A stretch of 64,000 bases of DNA from CALMEC01 sp964393105 (GCA_964393105.1 CAYMSM010000040.1:1-64000); one strand, 5' to 3'. Positions 1 through 13,760 are shown, counted from the stretch's first letter. Notes: generated by a model not told the origin, from the letters alone. Numbers and translations: made by a program.

Positions 1-210
1 GGGCGTCAGCGACGACATGACCTCGCTGCCCGTGGCCCGCGCCTTGATCGCGTCGGTCAGCTGCTTGACGACCGGCAGACTGACGTCCGCTTCGAGGAGC
101 GACAGTCGGATCGCCCGCATCGCCTTGTCGATGTCGGCAGCAGTCAGCTTTCCCCGGCCACGAAGACCGGAGAAAACGCCCTGCAGCTTGTCGGAGAGGT
201 TCTCGAACAT
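1..210 (-). CDS. ffh: Signal recognition particle protein Ffh, N-terminal part
   Basis: The reverse strand opens with ATG at 210 and reads MFENLSDKLQGVFSGLRGRG, followed by the helical N domain (KAMRAIRLSLLEADVS, VVKQLTDAIK). This is the signature start of the SRP GTPase Ffh, which binds 4.5S RNA and signal sequences and docks with FtsY at the membrane. Seventy codons are visible; the G and M domains lie beyond the window. FtsY is encoded on the same strand about 15 kb away with accessory genes between them, whereas ftsY and ffh are commonly neighbours. Confidence 0.93.
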   Translation of the reverse strand, partial: MFENLSDKLQGVFSGLRGRGKLTAADIDKAMRAIRLSLLEADVSLPVVKQLTDAIKARATGSEVMSSLTP

Positions 211-286
211 CAGCGACCCGGGATTGTACTGGACAACGCAGCCAGGCCACTTGACCGCGTCCTGTATTACGTATTAGCATCAACGT

Positions 287-529
287 ATGACGATGCTGAG
301 CTTTCGCGCCCTGGACACGGATGCCGACGCGGCGACTCAATGGGCCGAGCGCCTCGGTGTCGACCGCTCGGAACTGCTCCGCGAGGCATTGCGCTTGCAC
401 CTCGTTCGGCTTGCGAGCGAAATCGACGCGACGACGTGGCTGAAGGCGCCACTCACGACCACCGAACAAGCACTCTCCGACGTCGCGGACTGGGGACCGG
501 CCGAGGACTGGTCGGACTGGGCCGAATGA
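287..529 (+). CDS. Ribbon-helix-helix-type antitoxin of a MazEF-like pair
   Basis: An 80-residue acidic protein. The segment WAERLGVDRSELLREALR resembles the beta-helix-helix core of CopG/RHH regulators, and the C-terminal third (DWGPAEDWSDWAE) is acidic and Trp-rich, as expected of a flexible toxin-binding tail. ATG codons at 287 and 293 are both possible starts. Its stop overlaps the toxin start (ATGA, 526-529), implying translational coupling. By family analogy it would neutralise the toxin and repress the operon. Identification rests on context plus the RHH-like pattern. Confidence 0.72.
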   Translation: MTMLSFRALDTDADAATQWAERLGVDRSELLREALRLHLVRLASEIDATTWLKAPLTTTEQALSDVADWGPAEDWSDWAE

Positions 530-834
530 AACGCGGCGAGGTGTGGTTTGCCGAAACCCCCGGAGGCGATCGCCCAGTCCTCGTGTTGACACGAGATCCC
601 GTGGCCGGGGTCATCGGCTCCGTCGTGGTTGCCGCATTGACCCGCACCGAGCGCAGGTTGGTCTCGGAAGTCATCCTCACCCCGCAAGAGGACGGTGTCC
701 CATCTCGGTGCGTCGTCAATTTCGACAACGTCCACACGCTCCGTCGCGAGACATTTCGACGCCACGTGACAACCCTCTCGCCAGCGCGACTGGCCCAGAG
801 TTGTCGCGCGCTTCGCGCCTCGGCGGGGTGTTAG
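526..834 (+). CDS. MazF/PemK-family endoribonuclease toxin
   Basis: A 102-residue protein beginning MKRGEVWFAETPGGDRPVLV, the hallmark start of MazF/PemK toxins (KRGxVW, then RPVLVL). VVVAALTRTERR matches the second core strand region, and VVNFDNVHTLRRETF matches the conserved (S/D)(Q/N)xxTxxxxR-like region. MazF proteins cleave mRNA at short motifs. The length is typical and the ATG overlaps the antitoxin stop by 4 bp. Target specificity cannot be read from sequence. The pair sits at the ffh-proximal end of the accessory segment. Confidence 0.85.
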   Translation: MKRGEVWFAETPGGDRPVLVLTRDPVAGVIGSVVVAALTRTERRLVSEVILTPQEDGVPSRCVVNFDNVHTLRRETFRRHVTTLSPARLAQSCRALRASAGC

Positions 835-1000
835 TGGTTCGGTTCCCCAAGCAGTCGCACCTGGTCTCACGCGCGTTGGGAGTCAGGTAGTTCGCGACTT
901 CAATGGGCCGTATGTCCCTCATGCGCCCCTCCGGTGCGTCCGGCGGCTGATGAGGAAATGCGATACGCAGAGGGATGGAACATCCCGGGAGCGGGTTCCG

Positions 1001-1045
1001 TTTTGACACGCCGCGGGCGGGCGGCCACGCCCGTCATTCCTGACA
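1001..1045 (-). repeat. Dispersed 45-bp intergenic repeat, copy A
   Basis: Read on the minus strand, this segment matches 53213-53257 at 41 of 45 positions. It contains the palindromic core CGGGCG-N8-CGCCCG. It lies immediately upstream of the oxidoreductase start at 1056, in the 220-bp gap after the toxin gene. Two copies 52 kb apart in inverted orientation and both intergenic suggest a REP/MITE-like element. No transposase accompanies it. Confidence 0.7.
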
Positions 1046-1055
1046 ATATTGCGCC

Positions 1056-2024
1056 ATGCTCGCAGCAGTTGCCGCCAGGATCGACCGGGACGACCCCCTC
1101 TCCGCGCTCGAGCTGCGAGATGTCCCGGAGCCCGACCCGCCCGAGCGGTGGGAGGTCGTGGAGGTCCGGGCCGCCGCCCTGAACCGTCACGACTGGTGGA
1201 CGCTGCGCGGCGTCGGCGTCACCGGCGACCTCCTGCCCGTGGTCCTCGGCTGCGATGCCGCAGGCGTGACGGTCGACGGTCGCGAGGTCGTGGTGCACGC
1301 TGTGCTCTCCACCGCGGCACCCGGGCAGGACGAGACGCTTTCGCCCGACTTCCACCTGTTGTCGGAGCGCGGTGTCCCCGGGACGCTGGCGCCCCGAGTG
1401 GCGGTGCCGGCACGGAACCTGGTGCCCAAACCGGCGTCGCTCTCGTTCAGCGAGGCCGCGTGCCTTCCGGTCGCGTACCTCACGGCCTACCGGATGATGT
1501 TCACCCGTGCCGGGCTCGCACCAGGACAGTCGGTGCTGGTGCAGGGCGCCGGCGGTGGTGTCGCCACCGCGGCGATCGTTCTCGGTGTCGCGGCCGGCCT
1601 GAAGGTCTATGCGACAAGCCGCAGCGAGGCAAAACGGGAACGGGCGCTCGCGCTCGGTGCCGCGGCGGTGATCGAGCCTGGCGGGCGCCTACCGGAGCGA
1701 GTCGATGCGGTGATGGAGACCGTCGGCAAGGCAACCTGGGATCACTCGCTCAAGTCGCTGCGTCCCGGCGGGGTCGTGGTCGTGTCGGGCGCGACGACGG
1801 GGTCGGATCCCCCGGCTGATCTGTCACGCCTGTTCTGGCGTCAGCTCTCGGTAATCGGCTCGTCGATGGGCACCCGCGACGAACTCGCGGCGATGTGCGC
1901 CTTGTTGCAGACGGCCGGCGCGCGACCGGTGATCGACTCCGAATGGCCGCTCGAGCGCGCGCCGGAGGCCTTCGACCGCATGCTCTCGGACCACCTGTTC
2001 GGAAAGGTCGTGGTCATCCCCTAG
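1056..2024 (+). CDS. Zinc-independent quinone oxidoreductase-like MDR dehydrogenase
   Basis: A 322-residue medium-chain dehydrogenase/reductase. The N-terminal GroES-like part has the NRHDWWTLRG and GCDAAG motifs; the Rossmann part has VLVQGAGGGVATAAIVL (GxGxxG type) followed by KVYATSRSEAKRERALALGA, which suggests NADPH use. The usual structural-zinc cysteines are absent, as in quinone oxidoreductases and enoyl reductases. The substrate is not predictable. It reads toward the carboxylase gene and ends in a double hairpin. The nearby CoA enzymes make an acyl- or enoyl-CoA substrate conceivable, but that is inference. Confidence 0.85.
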   Translation: MLAAVAARIDRDDPLSALELRDVPEPDPPERWEVVEVRAAALNRHDWWTLRGVGVTGDLLPVVLGCDAAGVTVDGREVVVHAVLSTAAPGQDETLSPDFHLLSERGVPGTLAPRVAVPARNLVPKPASLSFSEAACLPVAYLTAYRMMFTRAGLAPGQSVLVQGAGGGVATAAIVLGVAAGLKVYATSRSEAKRERALALGAAAVIEPGGRLPERVDAVMETVGKATWDHSLKSLRPGGVVVVSGATTGSDPPADLSRLFWRQLSVIGSSMGTRDELAAMCALLQTAGARPVIDSEWPLERAPEAFDRMLSDHLFGKVVVIP

Positions 2025-2070
2025 TGTTCCGCTGCGCGGAACACTAATGTCCCGCTTTGCGGGACTTTTT
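2022..2070 (+). terminator. Tandem hairpin terminator overlapping the stop codon
   Basis: The oxidoreductase TAG stop (2022-2024) forms the first three bases of a perfect 11-bp palindrome (TAGTGTTCCGC, 2022-2032, pairing with 2036-2046, loop TGC). It is followed at once by GTCCCGC-TTT-GCGGGAC (2049-2065) and a T5 run (2066-2070), a canonical intrinsic terminator. Confidence 0.88.
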
Positions 2071-2207
2071 ACAGGGGACCACAGCCCCTTCACCGGCCGG
2101 GTCTCCTAATGAATGCAAGGCCCGTCGCACGTGTCCAATCCTCGGGATCTCGGTAACTGGGCGACGATGACCCCGTCCGGCCGCCCGAAGGGGGGCCGCA
2201 GTGCGGA

Positions 2208-7700
<5,493 letters not shown>

Positions 7701-7839
7701 TTCGTCCGCGACCTTACGCGATCGGGACCCGCATGGGCAGGGCCGGCCCTTGCATCTCTGGCCCGCAGGACAAGGCTGGAGCACCCACCATGGGCTAGCG
7801 TTGCGGCAGCACGTCCGTGTCCCTCACCGGGAGCCGCCA

Positions 7840-9774
7840 ATGAGTAAACCGTTCGTCATCAACCGCCACAACCGCCTGGTGTTCCCGTCGAACTACTCCG
7901 CTGAGCTCGATTTCAGCGTGATCGACACGGAGGAGCAGCTCGCCGCGGTCGTGCGGCGGGACTTCGAAGCGAAGGCTCCCACAGGAACCGACATCGCCGG
8001 CCGCGCCGCGTCCGGCGCGTACCCCAGCCGGTACGAGCTCCTGCGCGACCTCGCCCTCAACCTGTTCTGGGTCAACCGCTACGCGATGACGATGTACGAG
8101 AAGCGCCCCACCCGCTGGCGCGACGTGCCGCGCAATCGCGACGACGTCATGTTGCCCATCCTGCTGCCGTGGCAGGACGGCGACGGCAAGGTCGCGGCGA
8201 TCGCCGCCGCATACGAGGGGTTGCCGGCGCGTTGGGACGACGAGGCCGAGAACCGCATCCACGACATCCTGTTCGACGTCTTCCGCAACAAGCTGCACCA
8301 CGCGACCGAGCTCCCGGCCATCAAGCCAACCGTGGCGGAGATCATGGCCGACCCGAGCAACCTCACCTTCTGCCTCTCGACCCATGACGCCGACTTTCCC
8401 GTCTACAGCGACGAGGAGATCATCGACTGCAGGGAGCTGGTGCCGGAGCTCGAGGCCCTGCACCGGATGGCCCAGGTCCTCCACAACCAGTACCCGTGGA
8501 ACCGCGCCGACGGACGACTCGAGGAGGTCGGGAAGATCGGGGACGACGAGTTCGTGGTCGTGTTCACCCCGCGCAACCGCGAGGTCCAGAGCTTTATCCG
8601 GCGTGCGAAGGGCGGCAGCGTCGCTCGGCGGCGCCCAACACCGCGGGGCGACGTCGTACGCCGTCCTCCGGTGCCGTGCCTGATCATCGCGGACCGCTAC
8701 GCCATCAAACCGCGGATCGAGGCGCTGTCAGTCGAGAAAGGCGAGGTCGTCTGCTCGAACGACGACGTCGTCCGCAACTCCGCCTACAGCTGGTCGCCGA
8801 TGACCGCCGACGAGATCGCGCGGAAGACCGGCATCGAGGCGCGCTTGTACACCGCGCGCGACCTCGAGGTCCTCGCTCTGGCCGCGGCGACCGCGGCGCT
8901 CGATCGAGCCGGACGCGAACCCCACGAGATCGGCGCGGTCATCTTCTGCTCGTGTACCAGCAGCCGGCTCCTGCCATCGGTCGCGACGTGGCTCTCCGGC
9001 CAGCTCGGGATGTACCAAACCCATGCGTCGTTCGACCTCGTCGCCGCGTGCGCGGGCTTCCCCTACGGCCTCACGGAGGGCATCCGGATCATGCAGGACG
9101 TGCAGCGACCGGTCCTGGTGGTGTTCGGCGAGAAGTTCTCGGACAAGATCGGCTCGATTCGCACCTCGCGGATGATCTTCGGCGACGGGGCGGCAGCCGT
9201 CGTCCTCGCCCCCGCCGCGGACGGGGAGGCGGGCGACATCGAGGTGCTCCAGACCTACGCGAGCGGCCCGGTCAGCGAGGTCAACTCGATCATCTGGCCC
9301 AACCCGGAGTTCGACAACGACATCACCGTGTGGGGCCCGGAGGTCAAAGCCCTCGTCGAGCGTTACCTCGTCCAGATGATGGATGAGCTGCGGACCCTTC
9401 CGGGGCCGGACGGAGGGGCGATGGTCGAGGCCATTGACCTCGTCGTGCCCCATCAGGCGAACCGGACGATGGTCGTCCAACTGGCCACGCAGGCGGGGCT
9501 GTCGGAGGACCAGCTGTACTTCAACATCGACCGCGTCGGGAACGCCTCGGCGGCGAGCATCCCGCTCGCCATCCACGATGCGGTCATGGACGGTGTCATC
9601 GACCGGCCGATGCGCATCTTCACCCCGGGTTTCGGCGCGGGTGCTGTCGCCGGCTACGGGATCATGCGCATCGACCCGGCCATCGTCGTGCCGGAGTCGA
9701 TCCATTCAGCCGAGCCGAGTGGGCCCTCGGCACCGGCTCGGGCGTTCTCGTGGGAGGACGCCGAGGTCTTGTAG
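7840..9774 (+). CDS. KASIII/FabH-like condensing enzyme with a novel N-terminal domain
   Basis: A 644-residue protein; ATG at 7840 was chosen because MSKPFVINRHNRLVFP follows a GGGAG-type ribosome binding site. Residues from about 279 onward form a ketoacyl-ACP synthase III thiolase fold with the full Cys-His-Asn triad: Cys about 404 (VAACAGFPYG), His about 538 (VPHQANRTMV), Asn about 568 (NIDRVGNASAASIP). FabH proteins are about 320-350 residues, so the first 275 residues are extra. That part is rich in Trp, Arg and acidic residues (LNLFWVNRYAMTMYEKRPTR) and I do not recognise it. KASIII relatives such as NphT7 condense acetyl-CoA with malonyl-CoA to acetoacetyl-CoA. The divergent carboxylase and nearby PHA genes without a thiolase make that activity a plausible inference. 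Confidence 0.85.
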   Translation: MSKPFVINRHNRLVFPSNYSAELDFSVIDTEEQLAAVVRRDFEAKAPTGTDIAGRAASGAYPSRYELLRDLALNLFWVNRYAMTMYEKRPTRWRDVPRNRDDVMLPILLPWQDGDGKVAAIAAAYEGLPARWDDEAENRIHDILFDVFRNKLHHATELPAIKPTVAEIMADPSNLTFCLSTHDADFPVYSDEEIIDCRELVPELEALHRMAQVLHNQYPWNRADGRLEEVGKIGDDEFVVVFTPRNREVQSFIRRAKGGSVARRRPTPRGDVVRRPPVPCLIIADRYAIKPRIEALSVEKGEVVCSNDDVVRNSAYSWSPMTADEIARKTGIEARLYTARDLEVLALAAATAALDRAGREPHEIGAVIFCSCTSSRLLPSVATWLSGQLGMYQTHASFDLVAACAGFPYGLTEGIRIMQDVQRPVLVVFGEKFSDKIGSIRTSRMIFGDGAAAVVLAPAADGEAGDIEVLQTYASGPVSEVNSIIWPNPEFDNDITVWGPEVKALVERYLVQMMDELRTLPGPDGGAMVEAIDLVVPHQANRTMVVQLATQAGLSEDQLYFNIDRVGNASAASIPLAIHDAVMDGVIDRPMRIFTPGFGAGAVAGYGIMRIDPAIVVPESIHSAEPSGPSAPARAFSWEDAEVL

Positions 9775-9793
9775 TGCCCTGAGTGACCACTAC

Positions 9794-9832
9794 GACACCA
9801 GTGCAACGTCCCTGGGAAGCTGCACTGGTGTC
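9794..9832. terminator. Perfect 12-bp inverted repeat between convergent genes
   Basis: GACACCAGTGCA (9794-9805) pairs perfectly with TGCACTGGTGTC (9821-9832) across a 15-nt loop. It lies 20 bp after the KASIII stop and about 40 bp before the 3' end of the convergent phasin gene, so it probably terminates transcription from both sides. There is no long T-run. Confidence 0.7.
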
Positions 9833-9872
9833 CCCTCCGCATATGCCAGAACCCCCCCCCCGGCGGCCCCGC

Positions 9873-10370
9873 TCACTTGCCTTTCGTGTCGCCGCTCGCC
9901 TTCAGCGCCTTGGGCTTCGGGGCGACCCTCCCGACGGGAGCCTTCGGCCTGCTCGGCGCAGGGGCTGTGGCACCCTGGACCTTGGCAGCCGGCCTCGCAC
10001 TCGCAGCAGCGTCGGCAGCCTCAACCTTGACGGCGGGCTTCGGCGTCCCCGAAGTGCGGGAGACGGCCGTTTCGTCGTGGGCCCGGCCCGCGATGGAAGG
10101 CGCACCGTTCGTGGGCACGATCCCGAGCCCCGTCGCGGTGGCGTCGAGGATGCTCTGGGCGTACTTTGTCTGCGCGGTCACGAACGATTCGGCGGAATCG
10201 AGCCCTGCGGTGACGAGCGTCCAAGGGCCGTCCCAGACTCCTGGAACCGTCGACTCGACGATCCCAGACCACGAGCGCACGGTCCGCAGGGTGGCTCGCT
10301 TCGAGAGGTCGATGGCATCGATCGCGTGCGCGTAAACAGCGACGGTTTCCTGGACGATGGACGTGGGCAC
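9873..10370 (-). CDS. Phasin-like granule protein with Ala/Lys/Pro-rich basic tail
   Basis: A 165-residue protein. The GTG at 10370 is preferred over an ATG 13 codons upstream because AAAGGAG lies 6 nt before it. Residues 1-95 are amphipathic-helical (VYAHAIDAIDLSKRATLRTV, AQTKYAQSILDATA), as in phasins that coat PHA granules. The last 70 residues are Ala/Pro/Lys-rich and basic (KPKALKASGDTKGK), resembling the histone-like tail of PhaF-type phasins, which bind DNA non-specifically. It is the last gene of the PHA cluster, 66 bp after the XRE regulator. The assignment is by composition and context. Confidence 0.72.
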   Translation of the reverse strand: MPTSIVQETVAVYAHAIDAIDLSKRATLRTVRSWSGIVESTVPGVWDGPWTLVTAGLDSAESFVTAQTKYAQSILDATATGLGIVPTNGAPSIAGRAHDETAVSRTSGTPKPAVKVEAADAAASARPAAKVQGATAPAPSRPKAPVGRVAPKPKALKASGDTKGK

Positions 10371-10436
10371 AGAGGTCTCCTTTGACTGCGGTGACTGGAC
10401 GGGGGGCACGGGGCGGTGAGCCGGCGAGGCGGCGAC

Positions 10437-10865
10437 TCAGGGCCCCGTCGGAGGGGGAGCTTCGTCGCCCTGACGGGCGTCTTGGCTCGCGAAGCCCCGG
10501 TACACGGCGAGCAGTGCTTCCTTCTGGGATTCGGTGAGGAATGGATCCGCCAGAATCGACTCCTCGGTCGGGGCGGCCGGAGCCGTCGCCTCGGTGGAGG
10601 CGGTCGTTGGGGGGCTGTCCGCCGCGAAGAGTCCGGCCTGGCGCAGGATCGTCTCCGTCGACAGGTCGAGGGCGTTGGCGATGGAGTTGATCACCCGCAT
10701 CGAGGGCTCATGCAGGCCGCGCTCGAGCTGGCTGAGGTAGGCGTTGGAGAGGTCGGTCAGCCCGGCAAGCTCGCGAAGGGACAGGTTCGCGAGCTTGCGC
10801 TGGGCGTGGATGAAGCGACCGAGCTCCTCAACACCGTCCTGCCAGGCGTTCTGCGGGTCGGTCAT
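10437..10865 (-). CDS. XRE-family regulator in the PHA cluster
   Basis: A 142-residue protein with an N-terminal Cro/CI-type helix-turn-helix at about 14-70 (LSLRELAGLTDLSNAYLSQL, ERGLHEPSMRVINSIANAL), then an Ala/Pro/Thr-rich linker and a short helical C-terminus (LTESQKEALLAVYRGF). It sits between two phasin genes, 22 bp after phaP. A role in setting phasin or PHA gene expression is inferred from position; the ligand and operator are unknown. Confidence 0.85.
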   Translation of the reverse strand: MTDPQNAWQDGVEELGRFIHAQRKLANLSLRELAGLTDLSNAYLSQLERGLHEPSMRVINSIANALDLSTETILRQAGLFAADSPPTTASTEATAPAAPTEESILADPFLTESQKEALLAVYRGFASQDARQGDEAPPPTGP

Positions 10866-10887
10866 GACCTGCCCCTGGACGAAGGGA

Positions 10888-11178
10888 CTAAGCGGCCTTC
10901 GTCGCCTTGCGGACCGGCGCCGCGGCGGCGATGAGGTCGTTGGCGAACTTCTGCTGTGCGGTGAGAACGTCGCCGTAGAAGTCGAAGCTCGTCTTCACGA
11001 GCTCCTCGGGGCTCGGAAGCGCGGCGACGCCGGGAAGGGCGGGAATTGCGGGAATCGTCTTCTCCGCGGCCTTCGCCCAGGCCGCCACGGCCTCGACGAT
11101 CACGGACTGTCCCTGCTTGATGGCCTCGAGGGTCTTGTCCTGGGCGACCTTGGTGTACTCGATGGTGGTGCTCGGCAT
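10888..11178 (-). CDS. phaP: Phasin, PhaP-like
   Basis: A 96-residue helical, Ala-rich protein without signal peptide (TKVAQDKTLEAIKQGQSVIV, SFDFYGDVLTAQQKFANDLI), typical of small actinobacterial phasins that cover PHA granules and control their number. ATG at 11178 follows AGGAGA with an 8-nt spacer. It is immediately downstream of phaC and has its own near-consensus promoter at 11211-11240, consistent with phasins being far more abundant than the synthase. Confidence 0.85.
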   Translation of the reverse strand: MPSTTIEYTKVAQDKTLEAIKQGQSVIVEAVAAWAKAAEKTIPAIPALPGVAALPSPEELVKTSFDFYGDVLTAQQKFANDLIAAAAPVRKATKAA

Positions 11179-11210
11179 TGGATGTATCTCCTGTGTCGGT
11201 TGGTGCGAGC

Positions 11211-11240
11211 ACTATAGTACGCAAACAATGCCGAAGTCAA
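11211..11240 (-). promoter_or_regulatory. Sigma-70-type promoter of the phasin gene
   Basis: On the minus strand, TTGACT (11240-11235) and TATAGT (11216-11211) are separated by 18 nt, one of the best -35/-10 pairs in the window. Transcription would start near 11204, giving a leader of about 26 nt before the phaP ATG. The -10 lies within the 8-bp palindrome ACTATAGT (11211-11218), which could be an operator. Confidence 0.75.
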
Positions 11241-11250
11241 GCCCTGCGCG

Positions 11251-12954
11251 TTATTTTTCGAGCACGTACATCCCCGGTGCGTCCGTGATCGGCGGGTGGC
11301 GGTCGCCGCCCATAGGCGGGGGCGCCACCCGCCGACCGGCGCGCTCACCGATCCACAGCGCCCAGTCATCCCACCACGATCCCTCGTGGCGCGTGGTGCC
11401 CTCGAACCAAGCGTCGGCGTCGGCGGGGCGTGCGTCACCACCGGTGCGGTACCAGGCCTTCTTGCTCGGCGGGTTGACGATGCCCGCGATGTGCCCGGCT
11501 GCGCACAGCACGAACCGCGTGTCAGCGTTGGGGAGCACCTGCGTCGTGAGGTAGCTGCCCCGCCACGGCGTGATGTGGTCCTCCTGGGCGGCGAGCACGT
11601 ACACGTCCCCGGTCACCGTGGACGGATCCAGCGGGACCCCGGCCAGCTCCATCGTGCCGCGGGCGAACTCGTTGCGCAGATAGCAGGAGCGGACGAAGAC
11701 CGAATGCATGGTGGCCGGCATCCGCGTGCCGTCGCTGTTCCACGCGAGCAGATCGAATGCGGGTGGCGCCTCGCCGAGCAGCCAGTTGTTGACCACGTAA
11801 TTCCAGACGAGGTCGTTGGCGCGCATGAAGGTGAACGTGTTCATCATCTCGCTCGACTCCAGGTATCCACGCTCCGACATGAGATCCTCGAGGTGGGCGA
11901 TCGCAGGCTCGTCGGTGAACGCTCCGAGCCGACCGGGGACGCTGAAGTCGACGAGCGTGTTGAGCAACGTCGTTGAACGCACCCGCTCGTCCCCGTCCTT
12001 CGCCAGATACGACAGGAGCATCCCGGTGAGGGTCCCTCCCAGGCAGAGGCCGACGACGTTGGCCTGCTCGGCCCCGGTGATGTCACGCATCGCGTCGAGC
12101 GCGGCGATCGGGCCGCGCTGGAGGTAATCGTCGAGGGTCAGGTCGCGGTCGGCTTCGCCGGGGTTCTTATAGCTGATGGCGAAGACGGTGTGGCCGTGAT
12201 CCACCGCCCACTGGACGAAGCTCCGGCCGGGCGCGAGGTCCATGATGTAGTACTTGTTGATCCACGGCGGGCTCAGGAGCAGCGGGATCTCGTGGACCGT
12301 GTCGCTCGTCGGGGCGTACTGGATCAGCTCGATCAGGTCGTTGCGGTAGACAACCTTCCCCGGCGTCGTCGCCAGGTCCTTGCCGACGGTGAATGCCGAC
12401 GGATCGACCTGCCGTGGGAGACCCCTGTTCGTGGCGAGGTCGTCCAGGAAGTTGCGGGTGCCCCGGACCAGGCTCATCCCGCCGGTCTCGAGGAACCGCT
12501 TCTGCGCGGCGGGGTTCGTCGCGAGGAAGTTCGTGGGCGCGAGCGCGTCGATCAGGAGCTCGGCCGTGAAATGGGCCTTCTCGCCGTCGAGGCCGTCGAG
12601 GCCGGCGGACTTGACCAGGTCCTCGACGAGGCGCGCCCACAGGAGGTACCCCTGCAGAAGCATGAAGAAGGCCGGGTTCTCGGTCCACGCGGGATCGGCG
12701 AACCGCCGGTCCTTCGGCGCGGGCGCGACCGGGCCCGCGGTGTCGGCGCCAAGGGCCCGTGCTCCGGTGGCGGCCGCCGCTGCTGCGATGCCGCCGGCGT
12801 ACCGTGTCGCCGCGTCCATCACGGCCCCCGGGTTCTTGCCGGCTTCCTGCATGGCACGGATCCACGCGCCGCCAAGACCGAGGGGATCGAGCTTCGACAC
12901 CGGGTCCGGCCCGGTCTCGCCTCCATCGGATCCATTTCCGTTCTGCGTGTTCAA
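11251..12954 (-). CDS. phaC: Poly(3-hydroxyalkanoate) synthase PhaC, class I type
   Basis: A 567-residue alpha/beta-hydrolase-fold polymerase. The synthase box GLCLGG carries the nucleophile Cys about 303; Asp about 458 lies in AAQEDHITPW and His about 486 in CAAGHIAG. Other family features are the N-terminal NPAFFMLLQGYLLWARLVED and the central PPWINKYYIMDL. It polymerises (R)-3-hydroxyacyl-CoA on cytoplasmic granules. TTG at 12954 is preferred because GGAG lies 6 nt upstream; a GTG at 13020 that overlaps the phaB stop is the alternative. The single long subunit and lack of phaE or phaR suggest class I. Confidence 0.93.
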   Translation of the reverse strand: MNTQNGNGSDGGETGPDPVSKLDPLGLGGAWIRAMQEAGKNPGAVMDAATRYAGGIAAAAAATGARALGADTAGPVAPAPKDRRFADPAWTENPAFFMLLQGYLLWARLVEDLVKSAGLDGLDGEKAHFTAELLIDALAPTNFLATNPAAQKRFLETGGMSLVRGTRNFLDDLATNRGLPRQVDPSAFTVGKDLATTPGKVVYRNDLIELIQYAPTSDTVHEIPLLLSPPWINKYYIMDLAPGRSFVQWAVDHGHTVFAISYKNPGEADRDLTLDDYLQRGPIAALDAMRDITGAEQANVVGLCLGGTLTGMLLSYLAKDGDERVRSTTLLNTLVDFSVPGRLGAFTDEPAIAHLEDLMSERGYLESSEMMNTFTFMRANDLVWNYVVNNWLLGEAPPAFDLLAWNSDGTRMPATMHSVFVRSCYLRNEFARGTMELAGVPLDPSTVTGDVYVLAAQEDHITPWRGSYLTTQVLPNADTRFVLCAAGHIAGIVNPPSKKAWYRTGGDARPADADAWFEGTTRHEGSWWDDWALWIGERAGRRVAPPPMGGDRHPPITDAPGMYVLEK

Positions 12955-13016
12955 TCGGTTCTCCAGTCGACTCTGACGTTCATACGACGCTGCCGCGGGG
13001 GCCGTACGGCTCGAGG

Positions 13017-13760
13017 TCACATGTTGAGTCCGCCGTTGATGGAGTACGCCTGCCCTGTGATGTAGCTGGACTCGGGCTCGGCGAGGAACAGGACCACCCG
13101 AGCGACCTCCTCCGGCTTGCCCAGCCGCCTGACGGGAATGCCCTCGACGATGCGGTCCAGGATCTCGACGGGCACCGCGGCGGTCATGTCCGTCTCGATG
13201 AAGCCGGGGGCGACACAGTTGACGGTGATCCCCTTGTTGGCGCACTCGAGGGCCAGGCTCATGCTGAATCCGAACAGACCGGACTTGGACGCCGCGTAGT
13301 TCGCCTGCCCGATGCTGCCCCGCTCGCCGATGACGGAGCTGATGTTGATGATGCGGCCGTAGCCATGGGAGATCATGTGCGGCAGCGCTGCGCGGCACAT
13401 GTTGAACGCGCCCCCCAGGTTGACGCGCAGCACGTGGTCCCACTCCTCGGGCAGCATCTTCCGCACGGTGCGGTCCATCGTCACGCCGGCGTTGTTGACG
13501 AGGATGTCGAGTCGTCCGTGACGTTCGATGACCTCCTCGACGACCCGCTCGCAGTCGGCGTGATCCTCGATGGTCCCCTGGTGGATGGAGGCCCCGTGAT
13601 CGGCGTGTTTCTCGAGGAAGGACTCCGCTGCGGCGCCGTTCCTCGAGAAGCCGGCCGCGACCCGTGCGCCCTGGGCGATCATGATCTCGCTGATCGCGAG
13701 CCCGATTCCTCGGACCCCTCCGGTCACGAGCGCGACCTGGTCGGTGAGTCCTGAGCTCAT
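13017..13760 (-). CDS. phaB: Acetoacetyl-CoA reductase PhaB
   Basis: A 247-residue short-chain dehydrogenase with the TGGVRGIG cofactor motif, LVNNAGVTMD, the catalytic Ser (NISSVIG) and YAASK, and the C-terminal GQAYSINGGLNM typical of FabG/PhaB. It reduces acetoacetyl-CoA with NADPH to (R)-3-hydroxybutyryl-CoA, the monomer for PhaC. PhaB rather than FabG is chosen because it lies between phaJ and phaC; sequence alone does not separate the two. Confidence 0.9.
   Translation of the reverse strand: MSSGLTDQVALVTGGVRGIGLAISEIMIAQGARVAAGFSRNGAAAESFLEKHADHGASIHQGTIEDHADCERVVEEVIERHGRLDILVNNAGVTMDRTVRKMLPEEWDHVLRVNLGGAFNMCRAALPHMISHGYGRIINISSVIGERGSIGQANYAASKSGLFGFSMSLALECANKGITVNCVAPGFIETDMTAAVPVEILDRIVEGIPVRRLGKPEEVARVVLFLAEPESSYITGQAYSINGGLNM

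Noticed and set aside
337..870. Minus-strand 177-codon frame opposite the toxin-antitoxin genes
   Set aside because: It is antisense to two coupled, recognisable genes and has no family features.
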